A stretch of DNA of 64,000 bases. Origin: Caballeronia peredens (lineage in GTDB: Bacteria > Pseudomonadota > Gammaproteobacteria > Burkholderiales > Burkholderiaceae). The stretch spans positions 1 through 64,000 of the forward strand of contig FCOH02000021.1 in assembly GCA_001544595.2 (NCBI GenBank). The letters are read 5' to 3'. Each line of letters begins with the position of its first letter. Position 1 is the stretch's first letter. Positions 39,144 to 47,825 of this stretch are shown here, piece after piece. Made by a program: the position numbers and the translations under genes. A model generated the notes under the pieces. It was given only the letters and a program-made list of their open reading frames with translations. It had not been told where the DNA came from and ran no database searches.

Positions 39144-39408
39144 GTCTTGACTCGATTTTGAGGGGTCTTCCGGGGAGATCGAAAACGGTTTTCGGGATGC
39201 GTAAAGCCTTGCCGAACAAGCACTTGGCTGCGTCCGGAACCGTTTTGAGACAATGGTATATCATACCGATCGAGCGAGGCGCTTACGCCGGACTCCCCGC
39301 TTCTCCTCCCTGAGCGGGCGCCTGTCGATATTCGATTAGGCTGTTAACCCGCCGTCAATGCGGCGGGTTTTTTTATGCCGGAGCGCTCGATCACAGGCGC
39401 TCGACGGC
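39144..39408. other. hemB-ysxC intergenic region with possible small RNA
   Basis: These 265 bases between two - strand genes carry no open frame of note. A TATATCATA element near 39257-39265 and a + strand terminator at 39346-39374 could bound a transcript of about 110 bases on the + strand. CGAAAAC-G-GTTTTCG (about 39180-39194) is a small palindrome nearer hemB, perhaps in its leader. No strong -35 box is visible, so the RNA is only a candidate. Confidence 0.3.
39346..39374 (+). terminator. Intrinsic terminator, + strand orientation, between hemB and ysxC
   Basis: AACCCGCCG (39346-39354) pairs perfectly with CGGCGGGTT (39361-39369), followed by seven T on the + strand. On the - strand the hairpin is followed only by TTAAC, so it works mainly for + strand RNA although both flanking genes are on the - strand. 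Confidence 0.85.
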
Positions 39409-40071
39409 TCAGCCGGCCGCGTCTTCCTGCGCGTTCTCACCGGCTTCTTCAGGCATCAGCCAGCTTTCGATGAGTTCATGCGCTTCGTCGAGGCCCGTGC
39501 GCTTGAGCGCGGAGAAGAGCTGCACGGTCAACTCGCCGCGATAGCCCGCGTCCCGGTATTCCGCGAAGGATTTCTTCGTTGCGCGCAGGGCGTTGGTCAT
39601 CTCCTGTCGCGTCAATTTGTCGCATTTGGTGAGCAGCGCGTGGATCGGCTTACCGGTGGGCGCGAACCAGTCGATCATGATGCGATCGAGGTCCGTGAGC
39701 GGCCGGCGCGAGTCCATCATGAGGATCATGCCGCGCAGTTGCGCGCGGCTTTGCAGATACGTCGAAAGCAGGCGCTGCCAGTGTTCCTTCGCCGCGCCCG
39801 GCACTTCGGCGTAACCGTAGCCGGGAAGATCGACGAGATAACCGACCGGCGCGGCTTCCGGCCCGACGGCAAAGTAATTGATGTGCTGCGTGCGTCCGGG
39901 CGTTTTACTCGCGAAAGCGAGGCGCTTCTGGTTGCACAGCACGTTGATCGCCGTCGATTTACCCGCGTTCGAGCGTCCGCCGAATGCGATTTCAGGCTGT
40001 GGCGTAGCCGGCAAATCGCGCAGATGATTGACGGTGGTGAAGAAGCGGGACTGGTGAAGCAGGAATGACAT
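39409..40071 (-). CDS. ysxC: Ribosome biogenesis GTP-binding protein YsxC/EngB
   Basis: YsxC (YihA, EngB) is an essential GTPase in 50S assembly. The 220-residue protein has G1 GRSNAGKST, G3 DLPGYGYAEV and G4 TKCDKL. The start MSFLLHQSRFFTTVNHLRDLP at 40071 matches family N-termini. The frame is open about 147 codons further upstream, but that stretch shows no family resemblance and runs into the divergent gene's leader. It is divergent from the cytochrome gene, with a palindromic -10 element between them. Confidence 0.97.
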   Translation of the reverse strand: MSFLLHQSRFFTTVNHLRDLPATPQPEIAFGGRSNAGKSTAINVLCNQKRLAFASKTPGRTQHINYFAVGPEAAPVGYLVDLPGYGYAEVPGAAKEHWQRLLSTYLQSRAQLRGMILMMDSRRPLTDLDRIMIDWFAPTGKPIHALLTKCDKLTRQEMTNALRATKKSFAEYRDAGYRGELTVQLFSALKRTGLDEAHELIESWLMPEEAGENAQEDAAG

Positions 40072-40167
40072 TGGCGGGCCCAATCGAAAGAGCTGCGAAA
40101 ACTTGAAGCCTTGAGAACCCGGCAAATACTGGGCATGCCCCGACTGGCGTCTTTGCGTGTAGCGGGT

Positions 40168-40179
40168 TATTGTACAATA
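40168..40179. promoter_or_regulatory. Palindromic -10 element shared by divergent ysxC and cytochrome genes
   Basis: TATTGTACAATA is a perfect 12-bp palindrome, so a TACAAT -10 hexamer can be read on both strands at the same place. On the + strand TTGCGT at 40154-40159 could be a -35 box, though the spacing is short. Assignment to promoters rests on position between two divergent genes. Confidence 0.5.
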
Positions 40180-40366
40180 CGACGGATTTTTAAAGATCAG
40201 CACGGGCACGCAAGACCCAAAGCCGCAGGCGTCACCCACAGAGGAGCGAGACAGTTTTTCGGGCATTTTTTGGGCCCTTTCGTTCGGGTATCTTGCGGCG
40301 ATGATCGGTCGCCGTCGTTTTTTGCAGAACCTCACATTCTCACAAGACGAAAAACAGGGTACGCGA
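40180..40366 (+). other. Leader region of the cytochrome c gene
   Basis: About 187 bases lie between the palindromic -10 and the cytochrome ATG. An in-frame upstream ATG at 40301 would add 22 residues (MIGRRRFLQNLTFSQDEKQGTR) before the signal peptide. I consider that unlikely because it would spoil the signal sequence. Confidence 0.4.
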
Positions 40367-41041
40367 ATGAACCGACTGTACAGGTCTCTGGTGGTGATTC
40401 GGGCAGCGGCGGCTTTCGGTGTGGGTTTCAGTGGTCTGGCGGTATCGATGGCGGTGAATGCGGCGGAGCCCGCGCAGCCGGCCAAGCCGGATGTGGCACG
40501 CGGGCAGGCCATCGCAACGCAGGTTTGCGCGGCGTGTCACGCAGCGGACGGCAACAGCGCCGGCGCGGCGTTCCCGAGACTCGCGGGACAGCACGCGGAA
40601 TACATCGTCAAGCAATTGAAGGATTACAAGACGCAGCCGGGCGCAAAGGCGCCGGCGCGCAACAATCCGATCATGGCGGGCATCGCGGGCGCACTGTCGG
40701 ATCAGGACATGGTGAACGTGGCGGCTTACTTCGCGTCGCAGAAGGCCAAGCCCAATTTCGCGCGCGACAAGAACGACGTCGCGCTGGGGCAGAAGATCTA
40801 TCGCGGCGGCGTCGCGGACAAGGGTGTGCCGGCATGCGCCGCGTGCCACGGCGCGACGGGCATGGGCATTCCGGTGCAGTATCCGCGTCTGTCGTGGCAG
40901 TGGGGCGACTACACGGTGGCGCAGTTGAACGCTTTCGCATCGGGACAACGCGCCAACAGCGAGCCGATGCACGCCATCTCTTCCCGTTTGAATGAAGCGG
41001 AGATGAAGGCAGTGGCCGACTACATCGCCGGTTTGCATTAA
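40367..41041 (+). CDS. Dihaem cytochrome c4-like protein
   Basis: This is a periplasmic electron carrier, probably between the bc1 complex and terminal oxidases. The 224-residue precursor has a signal peptide (MNRLYRSLVVIRAAAAFGVGFSGLAVSMAVNAA). Two class I cytochrome c domains follow, with CAACH haem sites at Cys54 and Cys157. Likely axial methionines are in NPIMAGIAG and NSEPMHAIS. Two similar tandem domains are the mark of cytochrome c4. It lies just upstream of resB-ccsB, which attach haem to such proteins. Confidence 0.93.
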   Translation: MNRLYRSLVVIRAAAAFGVGFSGLAVSMAVNAAEPAQPAKPDVARGQAIATQVCAACHAADGNSAGAAFPRLAGQHAEYIVKQLKDYKTQPGAKAPARNNPIMAGIAGALSDQDMVNVAAYFASQKAKPNFARDKNDVALGQKIYRGGVADKGVPACAACHGATGMGIPVQYPRLSWQWGDYTVAQLNAFASGQRANSEPMHAISSRLNEAEMKAVADYIAGLH

Positions 41042-41060
41042 ACGCAGCAGTCAGCGTCCA

Positions 41061-41141
41061 GCGCTTCCCGGCACATGAGCGGTAAGCGCCGGAAGCGCCC
41101 ATACTACGAAGCCGGTCCCGGGAAGATCCGAGAAGACCGGC
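41061..41141 (+). other. Two consecutive hairpins after the cytochrome gene
   Basis: Arms 41061-41072 and 41088-41098 pair over 11 bp with one bulge. GCCGGTC (41111-41117) pairs with GACCGGC (41135-41141). A terminator-like structure follows at 41153. The three hairpins fill most of the 182-base gap before resB. Confidence 0.55.
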
Positions 41142-41152
41142 GCAAAAACAAG

Positions 41153-41203
41153 AAAAGGGTGGGACGTCGGTCGATCAGACCGCCAGCGTCTCCACCCTTT
41201 TTT
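41153..41203 (+). terminator. Terminator between the cytochrome gene and resB
   Basis: AAAAGGGTGG (41153-41162) pairs with CCACCCTTTT (41192-41201), followed by more T. The wide loop holds a further CGGTC/GACCG hairpin. It probably reduces or stops transcription from the cytochrome gene into resB. Confidence 0.75.
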
Positions 41204-41223
41204 GCTGTCCAGCCGGAGTTTGA

Positions 41224-43464
41224 ATGAGCGTCACCACATCGGGATTGCAGTCGAAGTCGGGCCGTCGCGCCCTCAGGCATTTCGTCGAACTCGTGAGTTC
41301 GATGCGTTTCGCCATCGCGCTGCTGGTCATTCTGGCGATCGCGAGCATCATCGGCACGGTGCTCACGCAGGACGACCCGTACCCCAACTACGTCAATCAG
41401 TTCGGTCCGTTCTGGGCGGATATCTTCCGCGGCATCAGCATCTACACCGTGTACAGCGCATGGTGGTTCATGCTGATCCTGATCTTCCTCGTGATCTCGG
41501 TGTCGCTGTGCGTGATCCGCAACAGCCCGAAGATGGTCGCGGACATCAAGAGCTGGAAGGATCGCGTGCACGAAGGCGGCCTGCGCGCGTTCCATCACAA
41601 GGGCGAATTCGCGGTGTCGGCGAACCGCGCGCAGACCGCGGCGACGCTCGAACGCCTTGCCGCGAAAATGGGCTACCGCTTCAAGACGCGCGAGACCGAC
41701 AACGGCGCGACGCTCATCACGGCCAAGCGCGGCGCGATGACGAAGATCGGCTATATCTCGGCGCACGTGGCGATCGTCGTGATCTGCATCGGCGGGCTGC
41801 TCGACAGCAACTTGCCCATCAAGCTGCAGATGTGGATGTTCAACAAGACGCCGATCAACAGCAACGCCGTCATCAACGACATTCCGCCGGAGCATCGGCT
41901 GTCCGTCTCGAACCCGACATTCCGCGGTTATGCATGGGTGCCCGAAGGCCAGTTCGTCGGCACGGCGATCCTGAACCAGCAGGACGGCTCGATCATCCAG
42001 GACCTGCCGTTCTCGATTCAGCTCAACAAGTTCATCGTCGATTACTACTCGACCGGCATGCCGAAGCTCTTCGCGAGCGATATCGTCGTGATCGATCACA
42101 AGACGGGCAAGCGCATACCCGCGCGCGTCGAGGTGAACAAGCCGTTCACGTATGACGGCATTTCGATCTACCAGTCGAGCTTTCAGGACGGCGGCTCGAA
42201 GCTCGAAATGACCGCGTGGCCGATGACCGGCGGCAGCGCGAAAAACGCGCCGTTCCAGGGCACGATCGGCGGCACCGCGCCCGTCGGCACGCAGTTCAAA
42301 GGCGCGCAGGGCGAGACCGTCGAGTTCACGGATTTTCGCGCGATCAACGTCGAGAACATGACCGACGGCAACGGCGCGCCCGACGCGCGCGGCGTCGGCA
42401 AGAAGGAAACGCTGCGCGACGCTTTCGACGAGCGCCTCGGTTCCGGCGCGAAGACGTCGAAGCCGACCGATCTGCGCAACATCGGCCCGTCGGTGCAGTA
42501 CAAGGTGCGCGGCACGGACGGCCAGGCGCGCGAGTACAGCAACTACATGCTGCCGGTCGATGTCAGCGGCCAGCGAATGTTCCTCGCGGGCATGCGCGTG
42601 AGCCCGAACGATCCGTTCCGCTATCTGCGCATTCCCGCCGACGAACAGGGCTCGATCAAGCAATGGATGGATTTGCGCGCGGCGCTCCAGACGCCCGCAA
42701 CGCGCGCCGAAGCCGCGCATCGTTTCGCGCTGCGCTCGGTGCCGCCGGAAAACGGTGAACTGCAGAAGCATCTCGAAGAAAGCGCGAATCGCGTGCTGAA
42801 CCTGTTCGCCGGCGTCGACGAAGCGGGCAAGGCGACGACGAATCCCCAGATGATTGGCGGCTTCCAGAGCATTGCGACATTCATCGACCGCTCGGTGCCG
42901 AAGGGCGAGCAGGAAAAGGCCGCGGGTCTCCTGATGCGCATGCTCGAAGGCGCGATGTGGGACGTCTGGCAGATTTCCCGAGAGCAAAACGGGCTTCCGG
43001 CCGCTAAAGTGGATGAGAAGAGCAGCGCGTTCGTACAGGCGTCCATCAACGCACTTTCGGACAGCTTTCTGTACGGTTCGCCGGTCTTCCTGCAACTGGA
43101 CAACTTCAAGCAGGTGCAAGCTTCGGTATTCCAGTTGACGCGCGCGCCGGGTAAAAATCTGGTGTATCTTGGCAGCCTTCTGCTGGTGGTCGGCATTTTC
43201 GCGATGTTCTACGTGCGCGAGCGCCGCCTCTGGTTCTGGCTCAAGGATACGGGGCAGGGCGGCGCGAGCGTGCTGATGGCGATGTCGACGGCGCGCCGGA
43301 CGTTCGATTTCGAGAAGGAATTCGTGCGCACCCGCGCGCAGATCGCGGCGGCGCTCGGCACGAAGCCGGCCGATCCGGCTGGTCAGTCCCCGGAGGCCAG
43401 CGCGCCCGGCGCGCCCCGGCATCCGCAATCCGAGACGTCGAGCTCGGAAGTTTCGACACGGTAA
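41224..43464 (+). CDS. resB: Cytochrome c biogenesis protein ResB (CcsB-type, System II)
   Basis: ResB works with the CcsA/ResC protein as the System II cytochrome c synthetase, which moves and attaches haem to apocytochromes. The 746-residue protein has membrane segments near residues 25-45, 75-95 and 175-195. A very large periplasmic domain follows, with a final segment near 640-660 (LVYLGSLLLVVGIFAMFYVRERRLWFWLKD). The long periplasmic domain and the length are normal for the betaproteobacterial form. It is four bases upstream of ccsB. Confidence 0.95.
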   Translation: MSVTTSGLQSKSGRRALRHFVELVSSMRFAIALLVILAIASIIGTVLTQDDPYPNYVNQFGPFWADIFRGISIYTVYSAWWFMLILIFLVISVSLCVIRNSPKMVADIKSWKDRVHEGGLRAFHHKGEFAVSANRAQTAATLERLAAKMGYRFKTRETDNGATLITAKRGAMTKIGYISAHVAIVVICIGGLLDSNLPIKLQMWMFNKTPINSNAVINDIPPEHRLSVSNPTFRGYAWVPEGQFVGTAILNQQDGSIIQDLPFSIQLNKFIVDYYSTGMPKLFASDIVVIDHKTGKRIPARVEVNKPFTYDGISIYQSSFQDGGSKLEMTAWPMTGGSAKNAPFQGTIGGTAPVGTQFKGAQGETVEFTDFRAINVENMTDGNGAPDARGVGKKETLRDAFDERLGSGAKTSKPTDLRNIGPSVQYKVRGTDGQAREYSNYMLPVDVSGQRMFLAGMRVSPNDPFRYLRIPADEQGSIKQWMDLRAALQTPATRAEAAHRFALRSVPPENGELQKHLEESANRVLNLFAGVDEAGKATTNPQMIGGFQSIATFIDRSVPKGEQEKAAGLLMRMLEGAMWDVWQISREQNGLPAAKVDEKSSAFVQASINALSDSFLYGSPVFLQLDNFKQVQASVFQLTRAPGKNLVYLGSLLLVVGIFAMFYVRERRLWFWLKDTGQGGASVLMAMSTARRTFDFEKEFVRTRAQIAAALGTKPADPAGQSPEASAPGAPRHPQSETSSSEVSTR

Positions 43465-43468
43465 GATC

Positions 43469-44671
43469 ATGGACCTCACACACCATTCATCCCAAGCCTC
43501 CGCCAAGCCGGAACGCCCGGCATCGGGACTTCCCGATGTCGCCGCGTTCGACGATCGTCCGTTTTTGCGCCGGCTCGGCGCCATCGACTGGCTTTTCGCC
43601 CTCGCGATGGTCGCGGGCGCGGGCTTCGCGCTGAATCGTTATCACGCGTACATGGACGTGTACGACACGGCTGTGCTGATCGGCGCGGTGCCGACCTTCG
43701 TCGTACTCGGCTGGCGCTGGAAGCCGGTGCGCCTGCTGATCGCGATGATCGCCGTGCTGGCGCTGTTTTCGATCCAGCTTTATCAGCACGATCTCGCGCG
43801 CGCCGAGACCAATTTCTTCCTCAAGTACTTCCTGTCGAGCCAGTCCGCGATCCTGTGGATGAGCGCGCTCTTCATCCTCGCGACGCTGTTTTACTGGATC
43901 GGCCTCGTGACGCGCTCGCAGACCGGCGGCGCGATCGGTTCGCGCATGACGTGGGTCGCGGTTCTGATGGGCTTCACGGGGCTCATGGTGCGCTGGTACG
44001 AGTCGTACATGATCGGCTCGGACGTCGGCCATATTCCGATCTCGAATCTGTATGAAGTGTTCGTGCTGTTCTGCCTGATCACGGCGCTGTTCTATCTCTA
44101 CTACGAACAGCATTATTCGACGCGGCAGATGGGCGCGTTCGTGCTGCTCGTGATCAGCGCGGCGGTCGGTTTCCTGATGTGGTACTCGATCGCCCGCGAT
44201 GCGCAGCAGATCCAGCCGCTCGTGCCCGCGCTGCAAAGCTGGTGGATGAAGATCCACGTGCCGGCGAACTTCATCGGCTACGGCAGCTTCGCGCTCTCGG
44301 CGATGGTTTCCGTCGCGTATCTCGCGAAGCAGCGCGGCTTCCTGGCAGACCGCCTGCCGTCGCTGGAAGTGCTCGACGACGTGATGTACAAGTCGATCGC
44401 CGTCGGCTTCGCGTTCTTCACCATCGCGACGATTCTCGGCGCACTGTGGGCCGCGGAAGCGTGGGGCGGCTACTGGAGCTGGGACCCGAAGGAAACCTGG
44501 GCGCTGATCGTCTGGCTGAACTATGCGGCGTGGCTGCACATGCGCCTGATGAAGGGCCTGCGCGGCGCGGCGGCGGCGTGGTGGGCGCTGACGGGCCTGA
44601 TCGTCACGACGTTCGCATTCCTCGGCGTGAACATGTTCCTGTCGGGCCTGCACAGCTACGGCAAGCTCTGA
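43469..44671 (+). CDS. ccsB: Cytochrome c biogenesis protein CcsB/ResC (CcsA family)
   Basis: This is the haem-handling partner of ResB in System II. The 400-residue integral membrane protein has the tryptophan-rich WGGYWSWDPKETWALIVWLNYAAWLHMRL segment, the haem-binding WWD signature of the CcsA/CcmC/CcmF family. Conserved histidines are in KIHVPANFIGYG and LNYAAWLH. Names of the two subunits are swapped between species; I follow the ResB-ResC order. It follows resB after four bases and ends with a terminator. Confidence 0.95.
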   Translation: MDLTHHSSQASAKPERPASGLPDVAAFDDRPFLRRLGAIDWLFALAMVAGAGFALNRYHAYMDVYDTAVLIGAVPTFVVLGWRWKPVRLLIAMIAVLALFSIQLYQHDLARAETNFFLKYFLSSQSAILWMSALFILATLFYWIGLVTRSQTGGAIGSRMTWVAVLMGFTGLMVRWYESYMIGSDVGHIPISNLYEVFVLFCLITALFYLYYEQHYSTRQMGAFVLLVISAAVGFLMWYSIARDAQQIQPLVPALQSWWMKIHVPANFIGYGSFALSAMVSVAYLAKQRGFLADRLPSLEVLDDVMYKSIAVGFAFFTIATILGALWAAEAWGGYWSWDPKETWALIVWLNYAAWLHMRLMKGLRGAAAAWWALTGLIVTTFAFLGVNMFLSGLHSYGKL

Positions 44672-44692
44672 GCGGTCGCCGCGAATCGGAAG

Positions 44693-44726
44693 AAAACCGC
44701 CATGCATCGCGCTGGCGGTTTTTTTT
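44693..44726 (+). terminator. Intrinsic terminator after ccsB
   Basis: AAAACCGCCA (44693-44702) pairs with TGGCGGTTTT (44713-44722), followed by further T to 44726. It closes resB-ccsB before msrP. Confidence 0.92.
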
Positions 44727-44819
44727 CGTTTCGCGATGGAATACGGGCATCCGATCTGCTGTTTCCCCGTATAAGCATTCATGGCGACGCGTGGTGCATC
44801 GCGATGCAAAGGAACGGAT

Positions 44820-45809
44820 ATGTGGATCAGACGAAACCGCCATCTCTACGGCGGCGACATCGCGGGACATGAAATCACCCCGCGCGATGTGTTCGAAAAC
44901 CGGCGCCGCGTGTTGCGCTCGATCGGCGCGTTCGCCGCGACGGGAATCGCCGGCGCGAGCGGCAACGCGTTCGCGACGCTGAGTTCGCCCGATGCCAAAG
45001 GCCAGAAGCTCGCGGCGAAGACGAATCCGCAGTTCGTCGCGCTCGACAAGCCGACGGCGTTCAAGGACATCACGAGCTACAACAACTTCTACGAATTCGG
45101 CACCGACAAGGGCGATCCGGTGGAGCACGCGGGCACGCTGCGGCCGCGGCCGTGGAAGGTTTCCGTCGAAGGCGCGATCAAGAATCCGAAGGTCTACGAC
45201 ATCGACGATCTTCTGAAGCTCGCGCCGCTCGAGGAGCGCGTCTACCGTCTGCGCTGCGTCGAAGGCTGGTCGATGGTCATTCCGTGGATCGGCGTGTCGC
45301 TGTCCGAGCTCATCAGGCGCGCGGAGCCGACCGGCAGCGCGAAATACGTGCAGTTCATCACGCTCGCCGATCCGTCGCAGATGCCCGGGCTGTCGACGCC
45401 GATTCTCGAGTGGCCGTATTCCGAAGGCCTGCGCATGGATGAAGCGATGAATCCGCTCACGCTTCTGACCGTCGGCCTGTACGGCGAAGTGCTGCCGAAC
45501 CAGAACGGCGCGCCGGTCCGCGTGATCGTGCCGTGGAAATACGGCTTCAAGAGCGCGAAGTCGCTGGTGAAGATCCGCTTCGTCGAAAAGCAGCCGCCGA
45601 CCAGCTGGAATCTCTACGCGCCGAGCGAATACGGGTTTTATTCGAACGTGAATCCGGGCGTCGATCATCCGCGCTGGAGTCAGGCGACGGAGCGGCGCAT
45701 CGGCGAGGACGGCTTCTTCGCACCGAAGCGCAAGACGCTCATGTTCAACGGCTACGGCGATCAGGTCGCGTCGCTGTATCAGGGCATGGATCTCAAGAAG
45801 AATTTCTGA
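44820..45809 (+). CDS. msrP: Protein-methionine-sulfoxide reductase catalytic subunit MsrP
   Basis: MsrP (YedY) is a periplasmic molybdopterin enzyme that repairs oxidised methionines in envelope proteins. The 329-residue precursor has a Tat signal (RRRVLRSIGAFAATGIAGASG). It has the sulfite-oxidase-type fold, and Cys146 in RLRCVEGWSMVIPW is the expected molybdenum ligand. I choose ATG 44820, with AAGGA seven bases upstream; an ATG at 44781 is in frame but less likely. msrQ follows after three bases. Confidence 0.96.
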   Translation: MWIRRNRHLYGGDIAGHEITPRDVFENRRRVLRSIGAFAATGIAGASGNAFATLSSPDAKGQKLAAKTNPQFVALDKPTAFKDITSYNNFYEFGTDKGDPVEHAGTLRPRPWKVSVEGAIKNPKVYDIDDLLKLAPLEERVYRLRCVEGWSMVIPWIGVSLSELIRRAEPTGSAKYVQFITLADPSQMPGLSTPILEWPYSEGLRMDEAMNPLTLLTVGLYGEVLPNQNGAPVRVIVPWKYGFKSAKSLVKIRFVEKQPPTSWNLYAPSEYGFYSNVNPGVDHPRWSQATERRIGEDGFFAPKRKTLMFNGYGDQVASLYQGMDLKKNF

Positions 45810-45812
45810 CCA

Positions 45813-46472
45813 ATGCCGACCGCTTCCGAGTTCAAGCGATCCACCGCGACACCGCAACCGCGCAGCCGCGTCGCGCTGGTCAAGGTGGCCGTGTTCGTCG
45901 CGATGCTGTATCCGCTCGCGCGCATCGTCGTGCTGGGGATGACCGGCATCAACGGCGGTCTGGGCGCGAATCCGATCGAGTTCATCACGCGCTCGACCGG
46001 ACTGTGGACGCTGGTCTATCTCTGCATCACGCTCGCGATCACGCCCGTGCGCCGCATGACCGGCATCACGGCGCTCGCGCGGTTTCGCCGCATGACCGGC
46101 CTGTACGCGTTCTTCTTCGCCGTGCTTCATTTCACGACATACATCTGGTTCGACAAATGGTTCGATGTCGCCGAGATGCTGAAGGACATCGGCAAGCGGC
46201 CGTTCATTACGGTGGGCTTCGCGGCGTTCGTGCTGCTGATTCCGCTCGCCGTCACCTCGCCCAAAGCGATGGTGCGCAAGCTCGGCCGGCGCTGGCAGGC
46301 GCTGCATCGCACGATCTATCTGATCGCCGCGCTCGCTATCCTGCATTTCTGGTGGATGAAGGCGGGCAAGCACGATTTCGAACTGCCGAAGATTTACGGC
46401 TCGATCGTGATCGCGCTGCTGGGATGGCGCGTGATCATGTGGCTGAAAGCGCGGATCAGCGCGCGCGCATAA
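45813..46472 (+). CDS. msrQ: Haem-binding subunit MsrQ of the methionine sulfoxide reductase system
   Basis: MsrQ (YedZ) is a membrane b-type cytochrome that passes electrons from the quinone pool or flavin reductase to MsrP. The 219-residue protein has about six membrane segments of the ferric-reductase-like family. Conserved histidines include FFAVLHFTTYIWFD, LHRTIYLIAALAILHFWWM. It is three bases after msrP, so the two are co-translated. Confidence 0.95.
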   Translation: MPTASEFKRSTATPQPRSRVALVKVAVFVAMLYPLARIVVLGMTGINGGLGANPIEFITRSTGLWTLVYLCITLAITPVRRMTGITALARFRRMTGLYAFFFAVLHFTTYIWFDKWFDVAEMLKDIGKRPFITVGFAAFVLLIPLAVTSPKAMVRKLGRRWQALHRTIYLIAALAILHFWWMKAGKHDFELPKIYGSIVIALLGWRVIMWLKARISARA

Positions 46473-46473
46473 A

Positions 46474-46499
46474 AAAAGCGATGCCGGGGCATCGCTTTT
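46474..46499. terminator. Bidirectional terminator between msrQ and lysA
   Basis: A perfect 12-base inverted repeat (46474-46485 with 46488-46499) is flanked by A on the left and T on the right. It lies between convergent msrQ (+) and lysA (-). Confidence 0.9.
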
Positions 46500-46517
46500 C
46501 GACGGAGCGCAGAAGCT

Positions 46518-47780
46518 TCAGCCCGGCAGGACCGATTCCCCGGCGAACAACTGCTGCACCTCTTCACGCGCGCGCACGACGTGCACGCGCTCGCCGTCGA
46601 CCATGATTTCGGCGGCGCGCGGACGCGTGTTGTAGTTCGAACTCATCACGAAGCCGTACGCGCCCGCCGAACAGATCGCGAGCAGATCGCCCGGTTCGAT
46701 GGCCAGTTCGCGGTCGCGTCCCAGCCAGTCGCCGCTTTCGCATACCGGGCCGACGACATCGTACGTGTGCGCTTTCTGATCGCGCTTCACGACCGGCACG
46801 ATGCGATGAAACGCCTCGTACATGGCGGGGCGCGCGAGATCGTTCATCGCCGCATCGACGATGGCAAAGTTCTTTTCCTCGCCCGGCTTCAGATATTCGA
46901 CACGCGTGAGCAGCACGCCCGCGTTGCCGACGAGCGAACGCCCCGGCTCGAAATACACCTCGCGCTGGCCGTGGCCGCGCTGCTCGATATGCGCGAGCAG
47001 CGTCTTCACGAAATCGCCGATATCGGGCGGCGTTTCGTCGTCGTAGGTGATGCCGAGACCGCCGCCGACGTCGACATGCCGGATGCTCACGCCATCCGCT
47101 TCGATCTGCTCGACGAGATCGAGCAGCTTGTCGAGCGCGTCGAGATACGGGCTGATTTCGGTGATCTGCGAGCCGATATGGCAATCGATGCCGACGACAT
47201 CGAGATTCGGCATTGCGCTCGCTTGCGCGTACGTTGCGCGCGCGTCGCGGAAGGCCACGCCGAACTTGTTCGATTTGAGGCCGGTGGAGATGTACGGATG
47301 CGTTTTCGCATCGACGTCGGGATTCACGCGCAGCGAAACCGGCGCTTTCTTGCCGAGCGACTTCGCCACTTCGTTCAACGCGTGCAGTTCGGGAATCGAC
47401 TCGACATTGAAGCACTTCACGCCCGCTTCCAGCGCCTCGCGCATTTCCGCCGCCGACTTGCCGACGCCCGAAAACACCGTGTTCTCCGCCCGGCCGCCCG
47501 CCGCGAGCACGCGCGCCAGCTCGCCGGACGACACGATATCGAAGCCCGCGCCCATGCGCGCAAACACGTTGAGCACGGCGAGATTGCTGTTCGCCTTCAC
47601 CGCGACGTGCACGCTCGCACGCCGTCCAGCGCATGCATCGGCGTAAGCGTGGTAGGCGCGTGTCAGCGCATCGCGCGAATAGACATAGAGCGGCGTGCCG
47701 AACTGCTCTGCAAGCGATGCGGCGGAAACGCCTTCGGCGTGCAGCACGCCGTCGACGTAATGGAATGCGGAATCACTCAT
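46518..47780 (-). CDS. lysA: Diaminopimelate decarboxylase
   Basis: LysA converts meso-diaminopimelate to lysine, the last step of the pathway. The 420-residue PLP enzyme has the PLP lysine at Lys62 (VHVAVKANSN). Other family marks are GIDCHIGSQI, DVGGGLGI, EPGRSLVGNAG and the catalytic Cys in GPVCESGDWLGRDREL. It lies 45 bases after lptM in the same direction. Confidence 0.98.
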   Translation of the reverse strand: MSDSAFHYVDGVLHAEGVSAASLAEQFGTPLYVYSRDALTRAYHAYADACAGRRASVHVAVKANSNLAVLNVFARMGAGFDIVSSGELARVLAAGGRAENTVFSGVGKSAAEMREALEAGVKCFNVESIPELHALNEVAKSLGKKAPVSLRVNPDVDAKTHPYISTGLKSNKFGVAFRDARATYAQASAMPNLDVVGIDCHIGSQITEISPYLDALDKLLDLVEQIEADGVSIRHVDVGGGLGITYDDETPPDIGDFVKTLLAHIEQRGHGQREVYFEPGRSLVGNAGVLLTRVEYLKPGEEKNFAIVDAAMNDLARPAMYEAFHRIVPVVKRDQKAHTYDVVGPVCESGDWLGRDRELAIEPGDLLAICSAGAYGFVMSSNYNTRPRAAEIMVDGERVHVVRAREEVQQLFAGESVLPG

Positions 47781-47825
47781 GGGCGGGAAAAAAAATGCGC
47801 CGGTGGGGCGTCAGGGCTTGCGGGA

